A stretch of 7,440 nucleotides of DNA, taken from positions 1-7,440 of the forward strand of contig JAUTXM010000104.1 of the NCBI GenBank assembly GCA_030838025.1, read 5' to 3'. The notes under the pieces were generated by a model. That model was not told the origin of the DNA. It searched no databases and saw only the letters and a list, made by a program, of their open reading frames with translations. Shown one piece after another: positions 1-5,820 of the stretch (positions are counted from its first letter, which is position 1; each line of letters starts with the position of its first letter). The stretch comes from Acidimicrobiaceae bacterium. Lineage in GTDB: Bacteria; Actinomycetota; Acidimicrobiia; Acidimicrobiales; Palsa-688. The position numbers and the translations under genes are program-made.

Positions 1-1364
1 CGGAGATGCGCGCCCGCGTTGCCTTGGCCGGATCGCCGCTCTATCTGGGGGCCGGCACGCAAGGGCCGGCGTTCGCGCCACCCCAACAGGGCGTTCTCGT
101 CCTAGGCCCGCCACGGGCGGGGAAGACGACGTCACTCGTCATTCCGAACGTCTTGCTGGCGCCGGGGGCGGTCGTGTCGACGTCCACCAAGGCGGACGTG
201 CTGGCCGCGACCTCTGCCGAGCGCTCTGGGATGGGGCGCTGCTGGTTGTTCGATCCTGCCGGCGCGACGCGCGCCCCGGCCGGAACCCGGCAACTGCGAT
301 GGTCGCCGGTTCCGGCCTGCCGGAACTGGGACACGGCGGTGCGAACCGCCCGGGCGATGACCACTGCCGCCCGGCCGTCGGGTCACCTGGGCGAGTCGAG
401 CCATTGGACCGAGCGGGCGGAAGCCATGCTGGCGCCCCTCATGCACGCCGCCGCCGTCTCCGACCGCGGGATCGACGAGGTGGTGCATTGGGTCAACTGC
501 CACGACGCCAAAACCCCCCTGTCCGCCTTGGAACTCACCGGCAACGAGTTGGCCTGCGACATCCTCACCGGCTTGTCGAAGACCGACGAGCGGGAACTGT
601 CGGGCATCTGGTCGACAACGTCGGGCGTGTTGGCCGCCTACCGCTCGCAGCACGCACTCGCCTTGGCGAAGGAGCCGAACTTCGATCCCCGTACCGTGCC
701 AACCTCCCGGGACGCCGTCTACATCTGCTCCTCCGGCCGTGACCAGGCCCTAAGCGCTCCCTTGGTCGTGGGCCTCATCGAGCAGATCCGGGCCGCGGCG
801 TACGAAAACACCGCCGCCGCGGCGCACGCCGGCCGGTGGGCGGGACCCCCGGTCGCCCTCATCCTCGATGAGACGGCCAACATCGCGCCCCTTCCCGACC
901 TGCCCGCCATCGTGTCCGAAGGCGGCAGCCAGGGCCTGGTTACCTTGGCGTCCTTTCAAGATCTGTCCCAGGCGCGAGCGAGGTGGGGGATGGCCGCGGA
1001 CGGGTTCCCGACCCTGTTCGGGGCCAAGGTCGTCCTAGGCGGGATAAACGACATCCGGACCCTCGACATGATTTCCCGCCTGGCCGGCGACGGCGAGGTC
1101 CGCCACAACTCGGTTACCCGCAGGCCCTGGCCCCTCGGTCGCCAGCATCCCAGCATCACCCTTTCCACCCGCCGCCAACCACGGCTTCCCGTTGACGCCA
1201 TCGCCCACCTCCCGGCCGGCGAGTCCCTGCTCATCAACGGCGCTCGGCCGCCTACGTTTCTGTCCCTTACGCCCTGGTACCGCACCGCCCCATTCACCGA
1301 GGCGCAACATACCCGGAGACTTCCCCCGCCCAGCCTGGAGGGTGGGCTGGGATGGTCGATGTAA
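1..1364 (+). CDS. TraG/VirD4-like type IV coupling ATPase (5'-partial)
   Basis: This looks like a conjugative coupling protein of the TraG/TraD/VirD4 family, the hexameric ATPase that hands DNA-relaxase substrates to a type IV secretion channel at the inner membrane. Counting from the ATG at 6, a Walker A motif is at residues 34-41 (GPPRAGKT) and a Walker B motif at about 283-289 (VALILDE). A sensor-like stretch (LASFQDLSQARARWG) at about 314-328 leads into the TraM-recognition-type C-terminal region. No membrane segments are seen, although family members normally have them at the N-terminus. The frame is open to base 1, and GGAG directly abuts the ATG at 6, too close for a ribosome site. The real start is therefore probably upstream of the window. 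The stop is TAA at 1362-1364. No relaxase or other secretion gene lies in the window, so the role in transfer is inferred from family membership. An FtsK/HerA-type ATPase is a less likely alternative. Confidence 0.85.
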   Translation, partial: EMRARVALAGSPLYLGAGTQGPAFAPPQQGVLVLGPPRAGKTTSLVIPNVLLAPGAVVSTSTKADVLAATSAERSGMGRCWLFDPAGATRAPAGTRQLRWSPVPACRNWDTAVRTARAMTTAARPSGHLGESSHWTERAEAMLAPLMHAAAVSDRGIDEVVHWVNCHDAKTPLSALELTGNELACDILTGLSKTDERELSGIWSTTSGVLAAYRSQHALALAKEPNFDPRTVPTSRDAVYICSSGRDQALSAPLVVGLIEQIRAAAYENTAAAAHAGRWAGPPVALILDETANIAPLPDLPAIVSEGGSQGLVTLASFQDLSQARARWGMAADGFPTLFGAKVVLGGINDIRTLDMISRLAGDGEVRHNSVTRRPWPLGRQHPSITLSTRRQPRLPVDAIAHLPAGESLLINGARPPTFLSLTPWYRTAPFTEAQHTRRLPPPSLEGGLGWSM

Positions 1365-1376
1365 CGCCGCTCGGGT

Positions 1377-1383
1377 AAGAAGG
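1377..1383 (+). promoter_or_regulatory. Ribosome binding site of the flavin reductase gene
   Basis: AAGAAGG lies 5 bases before the ATG at 1389 and resembles the anti-16S consensus. It supports that start. It sits in the 24-base gap after the coupling ATPase stop, where no separate promoter is visible, so the two genes may be co-transcribed. Confidence 0.6.
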
Positions 1384-1388
1384 CTCCT

Positions 1389-1889
1389 ATGGCCTCTCCG
1401 CTCGACGGCTTCCACGAACTGGTTTCGGGGATCGACTACCCGATGTTCATCGTCACCACGGTTGCCCCCGGTGGGACGAAAGGCGGTTGCCTGGTCGGAT
1501 TCGTGACTCAAGCGAGCATCGAACCGGCCCGGGTACTGGTGTGCTTGTCGAAGGCCAACGCCACGTTCCGGGTGGCGCAGCGCGCCGAGCTCCTGGCGGT
1601 GCATTTTCTGGGCCGGAGCAACATGGAGCTTTCTCGCCTGTTCGGCGAGGAGACCGGAGACGAGATCGACAAGTTCACCCAGTGCCACTGGGTCGTCGGG
1701 CCGGGAGGGGTCCCGCTGCTCCCGGGGTGCAAGGGGTGGGTGGCAGCGACGATCCTGGAGCGTTTTGATACCGGCGACCACGTGGCGTTCCTGGTCGAGC
1801 CGTTCATGACCAACGCCGAGCAACCACATGAGCCGCAGTTGTCGTTCCAGCAGGTGCGGGAGATGGAGCCAGGGCATCCCGCCGACTAA
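1389..1889 (+). CDS. Flavin reductase-like, FMN-binding split-barrel protein
   Basis: This 166-residue protein fits the flavin reductase domain family (FMN-binding split barrel), whose members reduce free flavin with NAD(P)H or act as the reductase partner of two-component monooxygenases in the cytoplasm. The family pattern can be followed: an N-terminal strand (YPMFIVTTVA, 17-26), the flavin-contacting region (LVGFVTQASIEPARVLVCLS, 35-54), a segment with AVHFLGRSN (70-78) and SRLFGEETGDEIDKF (82-96), and the late GDHVAFLVEP strand (129-138). Its length is normal for a single-domain member. It begins at ATG 1389 behind a good ribosome site and ends at TAA 1887-1889, 10 bases from the stop of convergent dnaE2. 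The substrate and partner cannot be told from sequence, and some members of this fold bind F420 or heme instead of FMN. No monooxygenase lies nearby. Confidence 0.8.
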   Translation: MASPLDGFHELVSGIDYPMFIVTTVAPGGTKGGCLVGFVTQASIEPARVLVCLSKANATFRVAQRAELLAVHFLGRSNMELSRLFGEETGDEIDKFTQCHWVVGPGGVPLLPGCKGWVAATILERFDTGDHVAFLVEPFMTNAEQPHEPQLSFQQVREMEPGHPAD

Positions 1890-1899
1890 GACACGAGCG

Positions 1900-4800
1900 T
1901 CAGCGGAAGTCCCTCGACTTGATGGCCGCGGTGCTGAGGGAGAGGGGCTCGATGTGTTCGGCGATCAGGTTGATGACCCCGTCGACCTTTTCGACTGTGC
2001 CCCGGATGGTTAGCGCAGGCTGGGACCGGGCCACCCGGCGAAACCGGACCCAAGCCCCGGCGGAGACGATCACGTTGATCAGCCCCGTTTCGTCCTCCAG
2101 GTTGATGAAGATGGTCCCCTGGGCGGTAGCGGGCCGCTGACGGTGGGTCACGATTCCCGCCACCGTCACCCGAGCCCGGTCCGCCACCCCCACCAGGCCG
2201 GCCGCGGTCAGCACCCCTTGTTGATCGAGCGCCGCCCGGATGAACTCGGTCGGATAGCTGTCGGGCGACAAGCCTGTCGCCCATAGGTCGGCCCGATTGC
2301 ATTCGGCTTCGGTCATTTCCGGCAAGGGCGGGGCATCGGCGCCGGTGACCAGCCCCGCCAGCCGCCCCACCCGGGGCCGAGCCACGACCGGTTGCACCCT
2401 TTCAGCCGGCCCAACCGACCCAACCGCCCCAGCCAGCCCAGCCAGCCCAGCCGGCCCAACCGCCCCAGCCAGCGCAGCCGGCCCGGCGGCCCCAGCCGAC
2501 CCGGCGACCCCAGCCGACCCGGCGACCCCAGCCGGCCCAGCCGGCCCAACCGACCCGGCGGTCCCGGCGGTCCCGGCCACACCCGACTCGGCCACGCTCA
2601 ACTCGGCCACATCCGACTCGGCCGGGGGCTTGACCGGGCGGCGGGGGCGGCGGGCCCGGCTGCGACTGTTGCCACCGCCACGCGTGACCGGAGTGGAGGG
2701 CGTCATCGCCTCCAGGGCCGGGCCGCTTTGCGCCAGGGCCCCCGCCCCCCACAGCGCCTCCCGGCGACCGGCGGGGCCTTTTCCCCCATCTTCGAAAAAA
2801 CAACCGAAGGCGCCTGCAGTGGCCAGCGCCTCGGCGGCCGCGGTGCTGAGCCCCGTCCGGCGCACCAGGTCCTCCATGCCCGCGTAGGGCCGACCGGCCG
2901 CGATCCGCTCCGCCATATCCCGGCCCACGTGGCGGACGTACTCGATGCCGAGGCGCACCGCGGCGCCGCCCGCGCTGTCGGCGCACGGCTCAAGGGTCGA
3001 GGCGGCGGCGCTGGCGTTGACGTCGGGCCGCAGGACCACCACGCCGTGGCGGCGGGCGTCGGCCACGAGGGTCTGGGGCGACCAGAACCCCATCGGTTGG
3101 CCGTCCAGCAATCCCGCGGTAAACGCCGCCGGGTAGTGATACTTCATCCAACTCGACGAGTAGACGAGGTAGGCGAAACTGACCGAGTGGCTCTCGGGGA
3201 AGCCGAAGTTGGCGAAGGCCAGCAGCTTGTCGTAGATCTGGTCGGCCACCTGGCCGGTGATGCCCCGCTCGGCCATGCCCTCGTACAGCCGGCCCTTGAG
3301 CTGCTCCATCTTCTCGACACTGCGCTTGGACCCCATGGCCTGGCGCAGCCGGTCGGACTCGGCAGGGGTGAAACCGGCCACGTCGATGGCCATCTGCATC
3401 AGCTGCTCCTGGAAGAGAGGCACGCCCAGCGTTTTGCGAAGGCTGCGCTCGAGGAGGGGGTGGAGGTAGGTGACCTCCTCGAGGCCGTTGCGGCGCCGAA
3501 TGTAGGGGTGAACCGAGCCCCCTTGGATGGGGCCGGGCCGGATCAGGGCCACCTCGACGACCAGGTCGTAGAAGTTGCGGGGCTTGAGGCGGGGCAACGT
3601 CGCCATCTGGGCCCGGCTCTCGACCTGGAAGACCCCGACCGAGTCGGCCCGCGACAACATCTCGTAGACCTCGGGCTCCTGGGCGATGGTGGCCAGGTCC
3701 ACCGTGACCCCGTGGAACGCCGCGATGTGGTCGACGGTGTAGTGCAGGACGCTCAGCATCCCGAGGCCCAGCATGTCGAACTTGACCAAGCCGGCGGCGG
3801 CGCAGTCGTCCTTGTCCCACTGGAGCACGCTGCGATCCTCCATGGTCGCCCACTCGACCGGGCACACCTCGAGCACCGGCCGGTCGCACAGCACCATGCC
3901 CCCCGAGTGGATGCCCAGGTGGCGGGGGGCGTGCTGGAGTTCGCCCGCCAGTTCCAGCACCGGCGGTGGGATGTCGCAGTCGGCCGTGCCCACGGTGGCG
4001 CTGAGCGGCCCCCAGCCGTCGACCTGCTTGGACCAGGCGTCGAGCTGGCCCTGGGCGAACCCGAGGGCCTTTCCCATGTCCCTCACCGCGGAGCGGGGGC
4101 GGTAGGTGATGACGTTGGCGACCTGGGCCGCGTGTTGGCGGCCATAGTGGTTGTAGACGTACTGGATGGCCTCCTCCCGCCGGTCGCTCTCGATGTCGAC
4201 GTCGATGTCGGGCGGGCCGTCGCGCTCGGGAGAGAGGAAGCGCTCGAAGAGCAGCCCCAGGCCGACGGCGTCGGCGTTGGTGATCCCGAGGGCGTAACAC
4301 ACCGCTGAGTTCGCCGCCGATCCCCTCCCCTGGCAGTAGATGTCGTGGGTCCGGCAGAACTGCACGATGTCCCACACGATGAGGAAGTAGCCGGCGAAGC
4401 CCAGGTGGTCGATCATGTCGAGCTCGTGGTCGATCTGGGCGTACGCCCGGGGGTGGGTCGGATGCTGTCTGGTGCCGTAGCGGTTTCGGGCACCGTCCTC
4501 GGTCAGCTGTCGTAGCCAGGTCATCTCGCTGTGGCCGGGCGGGGCCGGGTAGGGCGGCAGCTTGGGGGCGACCAGGCGGAGGTCGAAGGCGCACTCGGCT
4601 GCCAGCGCCGCGGCCCGCTCCACGACGCCGGGGTAACGAGCGAAGCGCCGTGCCTGTTCGGCCCCGCTGCGGAGGTGGGCGGCCGCCGCCGCCGGCAGCC
4701 AGCCCTCGAGGTCGTCGAGGCTGCGCCGGGCCCGGACCGCGGCCATCGCCGTGGCCAGCTTGCGCCGGGGCGGGTTGTGGTAGTGGACGTTGTTGGTGGC

Positions 4801-5706
4801 GACCAGGTCGGCGTGGTTGGCGATGGCTATCTCGGCAAGGGCATCGTTGCGGGCCGAGTCGAGCGGATCGCCGTGGTCCCAGAGCTCGACCACGACGTTT
4901 GGGCGGCCGAAGAGGCGCTGGAGGCGGGCCAGCTCGGCTTTAGCGGCCGCGGGGCCGTGTTCGAGCAGGGCTCGGGGGACGACGCCCTTGCGGCACCCGG
5001 TCAGGATCAGCCAGTGGTCGGGGGTGCCTGCGGTGGTGGCGGCGGTGAGGGCGGTGGCTGGGGCCGCTGTTGGGGCCGTCGGGGCGGCCGTCGGGGCCGC
5101 CGGGGCGGCTGCCGGGGCGGCTGCCCGGAAGATCGGGGGCTGGGCGCCGGCGCCGATGGCGGCCAGGGTCTCCAGGTCCATCTGCGGCTTGCCCTTCTCC
5201 CGGCCGGCCATCTGGGCGGTCGAGATGGCCCGGGACAGCCGGGCGTAGCCGGTGGCGTCACGGGCCAGCACGATCAGGTGGTGGCCTTCGGGATCGGCCA
5301 CCCCGTTTTGCCGGCGGCCGAGGCCCAGGGTCAACTCGGCGCCAAAGATGGTGGGCAGGCCGACGGCGGCCGCGGCCTCGGCGAAGCGGACCACCCCGTA
5401 CAGGCCGTCGTGGTCGGTGAGGGCCAAGGCGCCAAGGCCCAGCCGAGCCGCTTCCTCGGCCAGTTCCTCAGGGTGGGAGGCGCCATCGAGGAAGCTGAAG
5501 TTCGAGTGGCAGTGCAATTCGGCATAGGGGTGGGGAAAAGTCCCCGCTTGGCGCGCCTTGAGGTCGTCGGGGGGCTGGTACGGCTGGCGGTGATAGGACC
5601 AGGCGGGGCTGTCACCACCATCCCCATCGGCAGGGAACGGTCGGGTGCGGCCGGACAGCCGAGCCTCCAACTCCTGCCAGGGGACCGGTGGGTTCCTCCA
5701 GCCCAT
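1900..5706 (-). CDS. dnaE2: Error-prone DNA polymerase DnaE2 (C-family), with large repeat insertions
   Basis: DnaE2 is the SOS-induced C-family polymerase that performs mutagenic translesion synthesis with ImuA' and ImuB. Numbering is from ATG 5706. The PHP domain shows ELHCHS (63-68) and TDHD (97-100). The polymerase core has PDIDVDI at 499-505 with catalytic Asp502 and Asp504, and KFDMLGL with the third catalytic Asp644. The DnaE2-typical HLGIHSGGM is near 600 and NFGFPESHS near 835. A C-terminal OB fold covers about 1178-1250 (THRQRPATAQG, FINLEDETG), and the protein ends SRDFR. At 1268 aa it is longer than the usual 1050-1100. Two low-complexity insertions explain this: about 195-228 inside the PHP domain, and a linker of about 987-1127 before the OB region, probably near 20 residues in relatives. 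The frame is intact and conserved on both sides of each. I chose ATG 5706 because actinobacterial DnaE2 proteins start MGW; a GTG at 5718 would add four residues. A LexA box lies 23 bases upstream. Confidence 0.95.
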   Translation of the reverse strand: MGWRNPPVPWQELEARLSGRTRPFPADGDGGDSPAWSYHRQPYQPPDDLKARQAGTFPHPYAELHCHSNFSFLDGASHPEELAEEAARLGLGALALTDHDGLYGVVRFAEAAAAVGLPTIFGAELTLGLGRRQNGVADPEGHHLIVLARDATGYARLSRAISTAQMAGREKGKPQMDLETLAAIGAGAQPPIFRAAAPAAAPAAPTAAPTAPTAAPATALTAATTAGTPDHWLILTGCRKGVVPRALLEHGPAAAKAELARLQRLFGRPNVVVELWDHGDPLDSARNDALAEIAIANHADLVATNNVHYHNPPRRKLATAMAAVRARRSLDDLEGWLPAAAAAHLRSGAEQARRFARYPGVVERAAALAAECAFDLRLVAPKLPPYPAPPGHSEMTWLRQLTEDGARNRYGTRQHPTHPRAYAQIDHELDMIDHLGFAGYFLIVWDIVQFCRTHDIYCQGRGSAANSAVCYALGITNADAVGLGLLFERFLSPERDGPPDIDVDIESDRREEAIQYVYNHYGRQHAAQVANVITYRPRSAVRDMGKALGFAQGQLDAWSKQVDGWGPLSATVGTADCDIPPPVLELAGELQHAPRHLGIHSGGMVLCDRPVLEVCPVEWATMEDRSVLQWDKDDCAAAGLVKFDMLGLGMLSVLHYTVDHIAAFHGVTVDLATIAQEPEVYEMLSRADSVGVFQVESRAQMATLPRLKPRNFYDLVVEVALIRPGPIQGGSVHPYIRRRNGLEEVTYLHPLLERSLRKTLGVPLFQEQLMQMAIDVAGFTPAESDRLRQAMGSKRSVEKMEQLKGRLYEGMAERGITGQVADQIYDKLLAFANFGFPESHSVSFAYLVYSSSWMKYHYPAAFTAGLLDGQPMGFWSPQTLVADARRHGVVVLRPDVNASAAASTLEPCADSAGGAAVRLGIEYVRHVGRDMAERIAAGRPYAGMEDLVRRTGLSTAAAEALATAGAFGCFFEDGGKGPAGRREALWGAGALAQSGPALEAMTPSTPVTRGGGNSRSRARRPRRPVKPPAESDVAELSVAESGVAGTAGTAGSVGPAGPAGVAGSAGVAGSAGAAGPAALAGAVGPAGLAGLAGAVGSVGPAERVQPVVARPRVGRLAGLVTGADAPPLPEMTEAECNRADLWATGLSPDSYPTEFIRAALDQQGVLTAAGLVGVADRARVTVAGIVTHRQRPATAQGTIFINLEDETGLINVIVSAGAWVRFRRVARSQPALTIRGTVEKVDGVINLIAEHIEPLSLSTAAIKSRDFR
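2404..2583 (-). repeat. Collagen-like Gly-X-Y repeat in the DnaE2 linker
   Basis: This stretch encodes residues 1042-1101 of DnaE2 as 20 consecutive triplets of the form G-X-Y (GVA, GTA, GSV, GPA, GLA, GSA and similar). One triplet is broken, ALA in place of GLA. In the DNA it is a 9-bp-type tandem repeat with strong strand bias (C-rich on the + strand). It includes a perfect 18-bp tandem duplication, CCCAGCCGACCCGGCGAC at 2491-2508 and 2509-2526, encoding VAGSAG twice. The composition of only G, A, P, S, V, L and T suggests a flexible linker. A collagen triple helix is possible but unlikely, because few triplets carry proline and none has Pro at the Y position. Confidence 0.95.
2578..2622 (-). 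repeat. Three 15-bp repeats encoding AES(D/G)V / AELSV pentapeptides
   Basis: Three direct 15-bp units encode AESDV, AELSV and AESGV (DnaE2 residues 1029-1043), directly before and slightly overlapping the Gly-X-Y run. The shared core on the + strand is ACTCGGCC. This is a second, separate repeat type within the same linker, and it adds the linker's only cluster of acidic residues. Confidence 0.85.
5023..5124 (-). repeat. Ala/Pro/Thr-rich periodic insertion in the DnaE2 PHP domain
   Basis: This encodes residues 195-228 of DnaE2, almost entirely A, P and T. Prolines fall at 198, 202, 205, 209, 212 and 216, a regular 4-3-4-3-4 spacing that makes a 7-residue (21-bp) period. On the + strand six GGGG runs start at 5060, 5072, 5081, 5093, 5102 and 5114. 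The segment lies between the conserved PHP part ending near LAAIGAGAQPPIFR and the HWLILTGCRKG block. It looks like a surface loop insertion that leaves the fold intact. Confidence 0.9.
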
Positions 5707-5714
5707 GAGTTTCC

Positions 5715-5744
5715 ACACTACCCGCTCAATCGAACGTGTGTTCG
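5715..5744 (-). promoter_or_regulatory. Candidate dnaE2 promoter overlapping the LexA box
   Basis: On the - strand TAGTGT (5720-5715) fits the actinobacterial -10 pattern TANNNT. CGAACA (5744-5739), 18 bases further upstream, matches the last three bases of TTGACA and lies inside the LexA box, so bound LexA would block the polymerase. Transcription would begin about 5706-5708, at the ATG itself. This is inferred from pattern only. Confidence 0.4.
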
Positions 5745-5745
5745 A
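5730..5745 (-). promoter_or_regulatory. LexA operator (SOS box) of dnaE2
   Basis: TCGAACGTGTGTTCGA on the + strand has perfect 6-bp inverted half-sites around a 4-base centre and fits the Gram-positive/actinobacterial SOS consensus CGAAC-N4-GTTCG exactly. It lies 23 bases upstream of the dnaE2 ATG. LexA would repress dnaE2 here until RecA filaments trigger LexA self-cleavage after DNA damage. Confidence 0.93.
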
Positions 5746-5770
5746 GAGACGGCGCCAGGCAGTTGGCCAG

Positions 5771-5820
5771 CCCGGCCTCTAGCCGGCTCTAGCCGGCTCT
5801 ACCCGGCTCTAGCCGGCTCA
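5771..5820. repeat. 10-bp tandem palindromic repeat at the imuB 3' end
   Basis: Four units of AGCCGGCTCT-type sequence run in tandem at 5781-5820, with a more degenerate unit at 5771-5780. Three units contain the self-complementary octamer AGCCGGCT; the unit at 5801 has ACCCGGCT. The last unit includes the imuB TGA stop (5818-5820). Adjacent units can fold as AGCCGG-CTCTAG-CCGGCT hairpins. No T-run follows, so a classical terminator is not supported. Confidence 0.9.

Noticed and set aside
1329..1351. Inverted repeat CCCAGCC...GGCTGGG just before the coupling ATPase stop
   Set aside because: The 7-bp stem lies within coding sequence and no T-run follows, so it is not supported as a terminator.
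1035..1877. A 280-codon - strand frame opposite the coupling ATPase and flavin reductase genes
   Set aside because: Both + strand genes in this stretch show clear family motifs; the antisense product shows none.
1907..1920. Small hairpin AAGTC-CCTC-GACTT near the dnaE2 3' end
   Set aside because: It has only 5 bp, lies inside the conserved dnaE2 tail and lacks a T-run in either direction.
2404..2622. The short repeats considered as a CRISPR array
   Set aside because: Units are 9-18 bp without unique spacers and lie in frame within a protein-coding gene.
2777..2800. Homopolymer runs (A6, C5, T4) in dnaE2 suggesting a frameshift
   Set aside because: The frame is continuous, with AFGCF before and RREALW after, both typical of DnaE2, so no frameshift is needed.
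2392..4308. A 638-codon open frame on the + strand opposite dnaE2, starting in an Arg-Pro repeat
   Set aside because: It is antisense to the well-conserved DnaE2 reading frame, has no recognisable domain, and long antisense frames are expected at this GC content.
2990..4594. A 534-codon alternative - strand frame inside dnaE2
   Set aside because: It is a frame-shifted shadow; the catalytic motifs PDIDVDI and KFDMLGL lie in the dnaE2 frame.
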